A stretch of 64,000 bases of DNA from Thiomicrorhabdus aquaedulcis (GTDB lineage Bacteria > Pseudomonadota > Gammaproteobacteria > Thiomicrospirales > Thiomicrospiraceae). The stretch's first letter is position 1. Every line of letters starts with the position of its first letter. This document shows positions 35,388 to 43,762 of this stretch, piece by piece. Both the position numbers and the translations under genes were made by a program. Under the pieces are notes generated by a model. The model ran no database searches. It was given only the letters and a program-made list of their open reading frames with translations, and had not been told where the DNA came from. The stretch covers positions 806,001 to 870,000 of the forward strand of contig NZ_AP018722.1 in NCBI RefSeq assembly GCF_004001325.1. The letters are read 5' to 3'.

Positions 35388-36569
35388 ATGTCTCAAGAAT
35401 ACTTAAATTCTTTGGTGGGCGATGGTCCTGCCATGCAAGCAGTCAAAAAGCTTATTCTTCAAGTGGCGCAAACCGACGCAACCGTGCTTATTTTGGGTGA
35501 GTCGGGCACGGGTAAAGAGGTGGTGGCGCAAGCGTTGCACGCGGTGTCTAACCGCCATGAGCGTTCGTTTATTCCCATTAACTGTGGGGCTATACCGGCC
35601 GAGCTGTTAGAGAGCGAATTGTTTGGGCACGAAAAAGGTGCGTTTACCGGAGCCATTACCGCGCGCAAAGGCCGTTTTGAAATGGCCGAGCGCGGCACTA
35701 TTTTTTTAGACGAAATTGGTGACATGCCCTTGCCCATGCAAGTTAAGTTGTTGCGGGTGTTGCAAGAACGCTCGTACGAACGCGTCGGCGGTAATAAAAG
35801 TTTTCAGTGCGATGTGCGAGTGATTGCCGCCACTCATCGAGATTTAGAAAAAACCATTGAAGAAGGCTCGTTTCGCGAAGATTTGTTTTATCGTTTAAAC
35901 GTGTTTCCCATCGAAATGCCGGCTCTGCGCGAGCGTCCAGAAGACATTCCTGCTTTATTTAAGTTTATGTTTACTAAAATTCAAGAAAACAACCGCAAAA
36001 CTCCGCAATTAACCGCTAAAGCCTTAACCGCGTTACAACATTATCCGTGGCCGGGCAACGTGCGAGAATTGGGGAACTTGTCCGAACGCTTGTCCATTTT
36101 GTTTCCAGGCCTGGTGGTCGATTACCACGATTTACCCCCTAAATATCAAGTAGAACTCACCGATGACATGGTGTTTATTGGCGTTGACAGCGTATCTGAA
36201 CCGCGCACTGTGCCAACACAAGTCGCTCAAACCGAAGTCGTCCAAACAGAAGGTTTGACGATTTTAACACCGGACAACGACAATCCGCAAATGCCCTCAC
36301 AACCAACAACAGAACCAACATCTGAGTCGCCTGCCGTGCTGGAGTTTGTGGCCAATAAAGGCACAGGGATGTCGGGGTTTCCCAGTTTTTCGCCTAATTT
36401 AGACGATGGATTGGATTTAAAGTCGTATTTGGTTGAGATGGAGGTGCAGCTTATTCAGCGTGCCTTGCAACAAACCGATGGCAATGTGTCGCAGGCGGCT
36501 AAGTTGTTGCAGACCAATCGCACCACGTTGGTCGAAAAAATTCGTAAGTACGATTTAACCGCACTTTAA
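35388..36569 (+). CDS. flrA: sigma-54-dependent activator, FlrA/FleQ type without N-terminal receiver domain
   Basis: Enhancer-binding ATPases of this type open sigma-54 promoters; FlrA/FleQ is the flagellar master regulator. The AAA+ domain starts almost at residue 5: [16 protein letters not shown] (Walker A), [12 protein letters not shown] (GAFTGA loop for sigma-54), [12 protein letters not shown] (Walker B), [18 protein letters not shown] long acidic linker and a Fis-type helix-turn-helix ([20 protein letters not shown]) follow. FleQ has about 120 extra N-terminal residues, absent here; upstream DNA is non-coding. The ATG at 35388 is chosen over a TTG at 35364. It precedes the FlrB-FlrC pair. 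Confidence 0.88.
   Translation: MSQEYLNSLVGDGPAMQAVKKLILQVAQTDATVLILGESGTGKEVVAQALHAVSNRHERSFIPINCGAIPAELLESELFGHEKGAFTGAITARKGRFEMAERGTIFLDEIGDMPLPMQVKLLRVLQERSYERVGGNKSFQCDVRVIAATHRDLEKTIEEGSFREDLFYRLNVFPIEMPALRERPEDIPALFKFMFTKIQENNRKTPQLTAKALTALQHYPWPGNVRELGNLSERLSILFPGLVVDYHDLPPKYQVELTDDMVFIGVDSVSEPRTVPTQVAQTEVVQTEGLTILTPDNDNPQMPSQPTTEPTSESPAVLEFVANKGTGMSGFPSFSPNLDDGLDLKSYLVEMEVQLIQRALQQTDGNVSQAAKLLQTNRTTLVEKIRKYDLTAL
36104..36115. repeat. palindrome core copy TCCAGGCCTGGT, inside flrA
   Basis: Core intact, first base T. Read as Phe-Pro-Gly-Leu-Val at the end of the AAA+ lid region; the first copy after the 18 kb gap. Confidence 0.85.
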
Positions 36570-36601
36570 GTGCTAAAAAGTGTTAAAAGGTGAACTTGGC
36601 C

Positions 36602-37750
36602 ATGCTCGATACCGTTGAAAAAGATCGTTTAAAAACCCTAGAGCAAGCCTTTGAGTTGTTTAACGAAACTTCGGTACAGCTTACCCACGCTTACGACGCA
36701 TTGCAGCGCCAAGTGGCCGAGTTGCAAAAGCAGTTGGCGGCCAGTGATTCCGAAAAAAAACGCGTGGCCGAACGCTTAAGTTTATTGCTTACCCTTTTGC
36801 CCGCGGGGGTGATTGTGTTAAACGCTCAACACCAAATTGCCGAGATGAACCCCAGCGCACAAGCCATTTTGGGCGCCGACGCCTTAGGGCGCAACTGGGA
36901 TGTGGTGGTGATGAACGTGTTTTTAGTCAGCAACGATGCGGGTGAATTAATCACCCACGACGAGGTGGTGTATCAATTGTCCCAGACCGATTTGCAACAG
37001 GGTTTGGGTAAGATTTTGCTCATTCAAGACGTCACTTCCGCGCGCCAATTGCAAGAGCATATGAGCCGTCATCAGCGTTTAAGTTCTATGGGTGAGATGG
37101 CCGCGTCTTTGGCGCATCAAATTCGCACGCCGTTGGCTTCGGCGCTGTTGTATGTGTCGCAAATGAACTCGGCGCATTTGGACGATGCAAAACGTGAAAA
37201 GTTTGTGCATAAAGCGCTGGCGAGTTTGCATCATTTAGAAGCTCTGGTAAAAGACATGCTGCAATACGCTAAGGGCGGTAAAGGCAGCGAGAAAAAAATT
37301 GCGTTACCTGAGCTTTTTTTGCATTTGGCGCAGTCGGTCGAAACCCAAGTAAGCCGCTCTAATAGCGTGATTGAATTTAAACCCGTGTTACCAGGCCTGG
37401 TGGTATTGGGCGATTTGGACGCGTTAATAACCGCATTGCAAAACTTAATTGGCAATGCCATTGATATTGTTGGCCAGCAGGCACGCATTGAAGTGATGGT
37501 GAATGTCTTGCCCGGTTATAAAGTGGACATTGTGGTAAGCGATCAAGGGCCGGGTATTAGCGCCGATCGTTTAGAGAAGGTGTTTGAACCTTTTTACACC
37601 AGTCGTGCCAAAGGCACGGGGCTTGGATTGGCCGTAGTGCGTGCCATTGCCGAGGCGCATAATGGTGAGGCCTGGGTAAAATCTATTCCGGGTTATGGTT
37701 CTCGATTTGGTATTAGACTGCCATTAATTGACGCAAAGGGGGTTGCATGA
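36602..37750 (+). CDS. flrB: flagellar sensor histidine kinase FlrB/FleS
   Basis: FlrB phosphorylates FlrC, which turns on hook and basal-body genes. The 382-residue product is soluble: a coiled coil (residues 10-60), a PAS-like segment (LLPAGVIVLNAQHQIAEMNP), the HisKA H-box (GEMAASLAHQIRTPLASALL), and the HATPase boxes (LQNLIGNAIDIV, VVSDQGPGISADRLEKVFEP, GTGLGLAVVRAIAE). The ATG at 36602 follows AAAGGTGA; a GTG at 36590 lies in that site. Its end overlaps flrC. A palindrome copy is at 37390. Confidence 0.92.
   Translation: MLDTVEKDRLKTLEQAFELFNETSVQLTHAYDALQRQVAELQKQLAASDSEKKRVAERLSLLLTLLPAGVIVLNAQHQIAEMNPSAQAILGADALGRNWDVVVMNVFLVSNDAGELITHDEVVYQLSQTDLQQGLGKILLIQDVTSARQLQEHMSRHQRLSSMGEMAASLAHQIRTPLASALLYVSQMNSAHLDDAKREKFVHKALASLHHLEALVKDMLQYAKGGKGSEKKIALPELFLHLAQSVETQVSRSNSVIEFKPVLPGLVVLGDLDALITALQNLIGNAIDIVGQQARIEVMVNVLPGYKVDIVVSDQGPGISADRLEKVFEPFYTSRAKGTGLGLAVVRAIAEAHNGEAWVKSIPGYGSRFGIRLPLIDAKGVA
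37390..37401. repeat. palindrome ACCAGGCCTGGT, exact, inside flrB
   Basis: Exact copy read as Leu-Pro-Gly-Leu-Val-Val just before the kinase N-box. Confidence 0.9.
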
Positions 37751-39162
37751 GTTTTGCCAAAATATTGGTTGTAGAAGACGATGCTGAGCTGCAAGAGGCG
37801 CTGGTGGATACCCTAATGCTCAACGGTTTTGAAGTGTTGAGCGTGAGTTGCGCCGAAGAAGCCTTGGTGGCGCTAGACGACGACATTGGCATGGTGTTTA
37901 GCGACATTAGAATGGACGGCATGGACGGCTACACGTTAATGCAGCGGATTCGCGCCATGAAACCCTATTTACCCATTGTTTTAATGACCGCTTACGGCAC
38001 CATCGAACAGGCGGTAAACGCCATGAAAGCCGGTGCAGTAGATTACATTGTTAAGCCGTTTGAGGCCAATGTATTGGTTGAAAAAGCCCATATTTACTTT
38101 AACCGCGACGCGTCCAGCGAAGACGATTTTGTTGCGGCCGACAGCGTGACCCAGCAGCTAAAAGCCATGGCTAAAAAAGTGGCGCAAAGTGACGCGAGTA
38201 TTTTAATCAGCGGCGACAGTGGCACGGGTAAAGAGGTGTTGGCGCGCTACATCCACAATCAATCACCCCGCGTAAAGCAGCCGTTTGTGGCTATAAATTG
38301 TGCGGCCATTCCTGAAAATATGCTGGAAGCCATGTTGTTTGGTTATGAAAAAGGCGCGTTTACCGGTGCGTTAAAAGCCATGCCAGGCAAATTTGAACAG
38401 GCGCAAAATGGCACCATCTTTTTAGATGAAATTGGCGAAATGAAACCCGATTTGCAAGCCAAGTTATTGCGCGTGTTGCAAGAAAAAGAGGTTGAACGCA
38501 TTGGTGGCCTAAAATTAATTCAATTGGATGTTCGGGTGTTAAGCGCCTCAAACATCGACATGAAAAAAGCCATTCTCGACGGAAAATTTAGAGAAGATTT
38601 ATTTTATCGTCTTAATGTTTTTCCCATGCGTTTGCCACCGCTTAAAGAGCGACCCAAAGACATCGCGGCCATTTTAGAGCGTTTAATTCAGCGCCATTGC
38701 GGCACCCGCCGAGTAGAGCCGATGGTGTCGGCACCGGCTATGAAGCGTTTAATACAATATCCGTGGCCGGGCAATATTCGCGAGCTTGATAACGTGGTGC
38801 AACGCGCTCTGGTGATGATGTCGGGCAACACCATTGAAGAACAAGATATTTTATTAGACGATTATGACGAGCAGGCTCTTGTGCAATCGTTGGTTGCAAT
38901 ACCTCAAGTTAAAAACTTAACGGCACAGGTCAACGATGAATTAAACGTCGTTTATGCAGAAGATTCGCAAAATGCGTTTAATGATTTTGCCAATACTGAA
39001 CGTACATTGGATTTAAAAGGGCGCGAAACCGAGCTAATTTTAAACATGTTAAAGCAGCACGAAGGGCACCGTCAAAAAACCGCTGAAGCCTTAAGTATTA
39101 GCCCAAGAACGTTGCGCTATAAATTGGCGAAATTAAAAGAATTGGGTGTAGATGTTCCTTAA
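37747..39162 (+). CDS. flrC: flagellar sigma-54 response regulator FlrC/FleR
   Basis: FlrC is the phosphorylated activator of class III flagellar genes. Residues 1-120 form a receiver domain with the acidic pair (VVEDDAELQEAL), phosphoacceptor in GMVFSDIRMDGMDG and switch lysine in YIVKPF. The AAA+ domain has [30 protein letters not shown] with GAFTGA, and LDEIGEMKPDLQAKLLRVLQ. The C-terminal Fis-type helix-turn-helix (HRQKTAEALSISPRTLRYKL) binds enhancers. The 471-residue length is normal. It overlaps flrB by 4 bp. Confidence 0.95.
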   Translation: MSFAKILVVEDDAELQEALVDTLMLNGFEVLSVSCAEEALVALDDDIGMVFSDIRMDGMDGYTLMQRIRAMKPYLPIVLMTAYGTIEQAVNAMKAGAVDYIVKPFEANVLVEKAHIYFNRDASSEDDFVAADSVTQQLKAMAKKVAQSDASILISGDSGTGKEVLARYIHNQSPRVKQPFVAINCAAIPENMLEAMLFGYEKGAFTGALKAMPGKFEQAQNGTIFLDEIGEMKPDLQAKLLRVLQEKEVERIGGLKLIQLDVRVLSASNIDMKKAILDGKFREDLFYRLNVFPMRLPPLKERPKDIAAILERLIQRHCGTRRVEPMVSAPAMKRLIQYPWPGNIRELDNVVQRALVMMSGNTIEEQDILLDDYDEQALVQSLVAIPQVKNLTAQVNDELNVVYAEDSQNAFNDFANTERTLDLKGRETELILNMLKQHEGHRQKTAEALSISPRTLRYKLAKLKELGVDVP

Positions 39163-39179
39163 ATGCGCCTAAGGTTAAA

Positions 39180-39264
39180 GAGACCTCTACACGAGTGAAT
39201 GCTCGGTCAAAAATGGTTAAAATTTTCCTCATTTTTTCTCGTACCCCACTCGTGTAAAGGTTTC
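39180..39264. mobile_element. MITE copy 3 (85 bp, internally deleted)
   Basis: The left end GAGACCTCTACACGAG and right end CTCGTGTAAAGGTTTC are near-perfect inverted repeats, and the interior keeps AAAAATGGTTAAAATTTTCC. TTAAA is duplicated at 39175-39179 and 39265-39269. It sits between flrC and the fliE promoter. Confidence 0.88.
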
Positions 39265-39298
39265 TTAAAAGTTGATTTAAGATTTTTTTAAAAGACTG

Positions 39299-39310
39299 AC
39301 CAGGCCTGGT
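39299..39310. repeat. palindrome ACCAGGCCTGGT, exact, before the fliE promoter
   Basis: Exact intergenic copy that ends 30 bp before the -24 element of the fliE promoter. Confidence 0.9.
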
Positions 39311-39340
39311 GGTTTGGTTTTAGCTATTTATTAAAAGGTT

Positions 39341-39357
39341 TTGGCATATCAATTGCT
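39341..39357 (+). promoter_or_regulatory. sigma-54 promoter for the fliE operon
   Basis: TTGGCATATCAATTGCT matches the -24/-12 consensus closely (GG 39343-39344, GC 39355-39356). It lies 90 bp before fliE. Confidence 0.85.
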
Positions 39358-39447
39358 GATTCGCTTTAAAAACTATGTGATAATGATTTTCTTAAAAATC
39401 CCGTTAAATTTAGCCTCAAATGTTCAATTTTGGAGTCAAAAGTTGTA

Positions 39448-39795
39448 ATGAACACGATTGATACACAAAGCTTAATGCTACAAATGCGCTCATTGGCCAG
39501 TCAGGCGCAAGCACAACCGCTAAATGCACCCACCGCGCTTGAGGGTATGGACGCCAATGGGCAACAAAAAGCGGCGAGTTTTGCCGAGTTATTGTCGCAA
39601 TCGGTCGAAGCGGTTAGCGGTGAGCAAAATAAAGCCGGTGACATGCGTGAAGCATTTGAACGCGGAGACCCCAAAACCGAGTTGTCTGAGGTTATGTTGC
39701 AAGTTCAAAAAGCCAGTTTGTCGTTTCAAGCCATGACTCAAGTACGTAATAAGTTGGTAGAGGCTTATAAAGATGTAATTAATATGCCTTTATGA
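39448..39795 (+). CDS. fliE: MS-ring/rod junction protein FliE
   Basis: FliE connects the MS ring to the rod. The 115-residue product ends with the family signature [20 protein letters not shown] and [14 protein letters not shown]. The ATG at 39448 gives a standard N-terminus; an in-frame TTG at 39430 overlaps the GGAG sequence. It heads the long fli operon, with fliF 64 bp downstream. Confidence 0.95.
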   Translation: MNTIDTQSLMLQMRSLASQAQAQPLNAPTALEGMDANGQQKAASFAELLSQSVEAVSGEQNKAGDMREAFERGDPKTELSEVMLQVQKASLSFQAMTQVRNKLVEAYKDVINMPL

Positions 39796-39859
39796 GACGT
39801 TTACTCTGCGTTTGTAACGACTTTCTTATGCAATTTTTTCCCATTAAAGAAGATTTATT

Positions 39860-41560
39860 ATGGCCAATCAACAAGCGTCTTTAGACCCGACCCTAAACAC
39901 GCAACCACCGGCGAGTTCATCGGCGTTGATTAATAATTTAACTTCTTTAAGCGTCGCCAAGCAAGTGAGTTTGGTTATTGCCTTGGCGGCGTCTATTGCA
40001 TTGATTGTGGGCATTATTTTATGGTCGCAAAATACGCCGTATTCGTTATTGTTTGGCAGTATGGACGCCAAAGATTTAAGTGAAGTGGTGCAAACGCTTG
40101 ACACCGAAGGCGTTAAATACAAAATTGATGAAAAGAGTGGTGGGATTTTAGTTCCTGCCGACAAAGTCCCCGCTTTACGTCTTAAGTTAGCCGCCGCAGG
40201 CTACCCCAAACAAGCCGCTACTGGCTATCAACTTTTGGACGTTGAGCAAGGTTTTGGTATTTCACAATTTAAAGAAACTACCCAATATCATCGTGCTTTA
40301 GAAGGCGAGCTGGCCAAGTCTGTGTCGTCTATTAATGCGGTTAAGTCAGCGCGTGTTATGTTGGGGTTGCCTAAGCGTTCGGTGTTTGTTCGCAAAGAGC
40401 AAAAGCCTTCGGCCTCGGTGTTGGTGCAGCTGTATCCTGGGCGCACATTAAACGAAGAGCAGGTAAGCTCTATTGTCTACTTGGTGTCGGCCAGCATTCC
40501 TAACATGGAAGCTCAGTCGGTTACCGTGGTTGATCAAAACGGAAATTTGCTGACCAGCCAGTCGGCTAATACATCGATGAACATGAGCATGAAGCAGCTC
40601 GATTACACTCGTACCGTAGAAGAAACCCTATCCAATCGCATTGTAAATTTGTTGGCACCCATTGTTGGCGGTCAGCACAAAGTGCGTGCGCAAGTGACAG
40701 CCGAACTCGATTTTACCCAGCAAGAACAAACCCGTGAAAATTACCAGCCTGATCCCGCCGCCATTCGCTCAGAACAAGAGGTTCGTGAGTTTAATCGCTC
40801 GGCCGGGCCTGAAGGTGTTCCGGGCGCTTTAACCAATCAACCACCTGCAGCAGGTTTGGCGCCCGAAGAAGGCTTTAATGCTGGGGGTGATGGCGCTAAT
40901 GGTACCAACAGTTCGAGCGAAAAAACCACTAAAAATTACGAAATTGACCGCACCATTAGCCACATAAAAAACTCGGTGGGCAATATTCACCGTTTGTCGG
41001 TTGCGGTTGTGCTGGACGATAAAATTACAGTAAACGAGACGGGCGAACAGGTGCGTACCGCGCTAACCGATGACGAGTTGTTGCGCTATCGCCGCTTGGT
41101 AAGCGATACCGTGGGCATGGATGAAACACGTGGTGATACCCTTAGTGTGGTAAATGCTTCTTTTGTGGTAGCCCCAACCGAAGAGTTGGCTAGTTTGCCT
41201 ATTTGGCAAGAAGCATGGTTTTTAGATTTGCTTAAACAAGTGTTGGCTGGTTTGGCGGTGTTGATTATTGTGTTTGGGGTGATTCGTCCTATGCTAAGAG
41301 ATCTGTCTAAAAAAGAAGTGAGTGCATTAGACTATCCTGAAGACGTGGCCGAAGAGTTGGAAAAAGTTGAGAACGTCGATGAGATTTCTAAAGCACTTGA
41401 ACAGATGAATGTTGAGGTGGAAAAAACGGCCACTGCATCCGAAGCCGATTCAAGTGCGCAACACGAATTGCTCGAAAAAGTACGCGCGATTGTGGCCGCC
41501 GATCCAAAAGTGGCTGCTCACGTGATTAAACAGTGGATGTCAGGGGGCAAAGATGGCTGA
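39860..41560 (+). CDS. fliF: MS-ring protein FliF
   Basis: FliF forms the MS ring in the inner membrane, the base for motor assembly. The 566-residue product has a transmembrane helix at about 35-55 (VSLVIALAASIALIVGIILW), the ring-building domain (LFGSMDAKDLSEVVQTLDTE, GFGISQFKETTQYHRALEGE, VVDQNGNLLT) and a second helix at about 455-475. The C-terminal cytosolic tail that binds FliG is acidic. Start ATG follows AAGAAG. It overlaps fliG by 8 bp. Confidence 0.97.
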   Translation: MANQQASLDPTLNTQPPASSSALINNLTSLSVAKQVSLVIALAASIALIVGIILWSQNTPYSLLFGSMDAKDLSEVVQTLDTEGVKYKIDEKSGGILVPADKVPALRLKLAAAGYPKQAATGYQLLDVEQGFGISQFKETTQYHRALEGELAKSVSSINAVKSARVMLGLPKRSVFVRKEQKPSASVLVQLYPGRTLNEEQVSSIVYLVSASIPNMEAQSVTVVDQNGNLLTSQSANTSMNMSMKQLDYTRTVEETLSNRIVNLLAPIVGGQHKVRAQVTAELDFTQQEQTRENYQPDPAAIRSEQEVREFNRSAGPEGVPGALTNQPPAAGLAPEEGFNAGGDGANGTNSSSEKTTKNYEIDRTISHIKNSVGNIHRLSVAVVLDDKITVNETGEQVRTALTDDELLRYRRLVSDTVGMDETRGDTLSVVNASFVVAPTEELASLPIWQEAWFLDLLKQVLAGLAVLIIVFGVIRPMLRDLSKKEVSALDYPEDVAEELEKVENVDEISKALEQMNVEVEKTATASEADSSAQHELLEKVRAIVAADPKVAAHVIKQWMSGGKDG

Positions 41561-42575
41561 GTCGGTGATTGAAGAAGTTGCAAATGAAAAAGAAATAACC
41601 AGCTTAAATAAAGCGGCCATTTTATTGCTCTCGTTGGGTAAAGACTCTGCGGCCAAGGTGCTAAAGCACTTAAACCCCCGCGAGGTTCAGCAGATTGGTT
41701 CAGCGATGACGTCGGTTGAAAATGTATCGCATAATGACATTCAGCGAGTGATGAAATCATTTTTAAACGAACTGGGCGAAGACGCTTTGGGCGTTGACCC
41801 TAGTGAGTACGCGCAATCATTAATGGCCGATGCGCTGGGCGCGGGTGGCGGACATTTAATGGACGCGGCGTTATTGGGCGATCAGGTCAAAGGGCTTGAA
41901 GCGCTTAAGTGGATGCACCCATCTACTATTTCAAACATGTTACGTAATGAGCATCCGCAGGTTGTGGCGATTGTGTTGTCGTATTTTGATTCGGATCAGG
42001 CCGCCGAAGTGTTGCGTGGGATTCCGCAGCGTTTTCAGGCCGAGGTTATTTATCGTATTGCCACTTTAACCACGATTCAGCCACGCGCTCTATTTGATTT
42101 AAACGACGTGTTGGAGAACGCCTCAAGTGATGGTGAGGGCGGGAAGCTGGCAACCATTGGCGGTGAAAAGCGTGCCGCTGAAATCTTAAACTTGGTGGGC
42201 GGCGGTGTCGATACGCGTATTTTGGACGACATTGCCATTGAACACGAAGACGTGAGCAAGGCGATTCAAGACAAAATGTTTGTGTTTGACGATATTGCGG
42301 GTATTGATGACCGTGGTATTCAAACCATTGTGGGTGAAGTGCCCAATGAAATTCTTATTGTGGCTCTTAAAGGTGCTGATACGGCACTTAGAGAGAAGTT
42401 TCTATCCAACGTGTCTAAACGTCAAGCCGATATTATGCGTGATGATCTTGAAACTGGTGGTCCTGTTAAACTCAGCGCGGTTGAAGAAGCCCAGCGAACT
42501 ATTATTCAGACCGTACGCCGCTTGGCCGATGAAGAGCGCGTTATGATGCCGGGTGGTGGTGAGGAGTTTGTATAA
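41553..42575 (+). CDS. fliG: motor switch protein FliG
   Basis: FliG is the rotor protein that interacts with MotA and with FliF. The 340-residue product shows AAILLLSLGKDSAAKVLKHL, the EHPQVVAIVLSYFDSDQAAE motif of the middle domain, and the C-terminal torque helix region (MFVFDDIAGIDDRGIQTIV, LKGADTALREKFLSNVSKRQ) with the conserved charged residues. It starts inside the fliF stop and is followed closely by fliH. Confidence 0.97.
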   Translation: MAESVIEEVANEKEITSLNKAAILLLSLGKDSAAKVLKHLNPREVQQIGSAMTSVENVSHNDIQRVMKSFLNELGEDALGVDPSEYAQSLMADALGAGGGHLMDAALLGDQVKGLEALKWMHPSTISNMLRNEHPQVVAIVLSYFDSDQAAEVLRGIPQRFQAEVIYRIATLTTIQPRALFDLNDVLENASSDGEGGKLATIGGEKRAAEILNLVGGGVDTRILDDIAIEHEDVSKAIQDKMFVFDDIAGIDDRGIQTIVGEVPNEILIVALKGADTALREKFLSNVSKRQADIMRDDLETGGPVKLSAVEEAQRTIIQTVRRLADEERVMMPGGGEEFV

Positions 42576-42576
42576 A

Positions 42577-43433
42577 GTGCGCAAAACCAGCGATGATGTT
42601 AAAACCACTCATGGCAAAAGTGATGACAAAAATGCCTTTACAGAAGCGTTTATTCAGCGATTGCCTGACACGCCAAAACCGGCGCCACTGACTAAGTTAG
42701 TAAATCCTTCCGATTTGGGAAATAGTCATATATCCACATGGCAATTAAGTGGCTTTACGGATGATGATTTAAGTGTGCCAAGCGCTTTAACTCCGCCTGC
42801 GGAGGACACTATTGATGTGTTGCAACTGCAAAAGGCCAATGAAACTCTACAACAGGCTGAACTGCTAAAAAAGAAGCTTATGACATAGCCTTTAAAGAGG
42901 GCTACGATGCTGGTTTTGAGCAAGGCTCACAAGAGGGACTGTTAGCAGCAAAAACGGAAGGTTTAATTGCTGAAGCAGAAGCCTTGGTTCCAAAAGTGGC
43001 GCAGTTTGATGAGGTGTTGTCATTGTTAACCACACCCTATCAAATGTTAGAAAAACAGACATTAGATGAAATAGTGGCCATGGCTTTGCACATTGCAGTT
43101 GCCGTGATAGAGCGTGAAATTGCTCAAGACCCACAGTGGATTGCCCAGGCCTTGCAACAGGCTATTAATACGTTGCCCGAATGCGAGCCCAATGAAGTAG
43201 GCGTGATTCAAGTTCAATTGCACCCGTCTGATTTTGAGGTGTGGCAAACGCATAACGCACAACACAGTGCGCTAAACAATGCTACCAGTGGTGGCGTAAA
43301 TCCTTGGCATGTGAGTGCCAACGCTCAGTTGGTTCCTGGTAGTTGTTTGGTTAAGCAAAATCAATCTGCGGTATTAAACAGTTGGCAAACCCGATTTGAT
43401 GCGCTTACCGAAAATGTGTCACTGGGCAGTTAA
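42577..43433 (+). CDS. fliH: export ATPase regulator FliH, apparent 1-base frameshift
   Basis: FliH holds the FliI ATPase at the export gate. From GTG 42577 (GAGGAG upstream) the frame runs to QQAELLKKKLMT and stops; the next frame gives EAYDIAFKEGYDAGFEQGSQ, the typical FliH GxxxG repeat segment, then DEIVAMALHIAVAVIEREIA and the C-terminal E(V/I)GVIQVQLHPSDFE part. The switch is at six A (42867-42872); a seventh gives a continuous 285-residue FliH. This is probably a sequence error. A MITE separates it from fliI. Confidence 0.88.
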
Positions 43434-43479
43434 GCGGTCGCGATAAGTTTGTTAGACAGCGCTTCTTGTTTGTCTCTTA

Positions 43480-43639
43480 GAGACCTTTGCACGAGAGGGG
43501 CACGAGAAAAAAAATGAGGAAAAATTTACCTGATTGAGGCGGGAAACGCAGTGAATAGCTAGCTATTCACAAGTTTTCCAACGAAAAGCAGGAAAATTTT
43601 AACCATTTTTGGCCGTGCATCCACTCGTGCAAAGGTCTC
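43480..43639. mobile_element. MITE copy 2 (160 bp, inverted relative to copy 1, TSD TCTTA)
   Basis: GAGACCTTTGCACGAG and CTCGTGCAAAGGTCTC end the element exactly as in copy 1. The interior runs in the opposite orientation, with the perfect 20-bp palindrome GTGAATAGCTAGCTATTCAC at 43561-43580. TCTTA is duplicated at 43475-43479 and 43640-43644. It lies inside the fli operon between fliH and fliI. Confidence 0.92.
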
Positions 43640-43762
43640 TCTTAGTAATTTGATTAATAATTTAATTTTTTCGTGCTAAAAAATAAAAGCGTATGTTCGC
43701 TTGTCATGTGTTTGCTTTTTTTGTGTTTCTTTTTTTCCTTTTTATTATGTGTAGGTTCCTGC

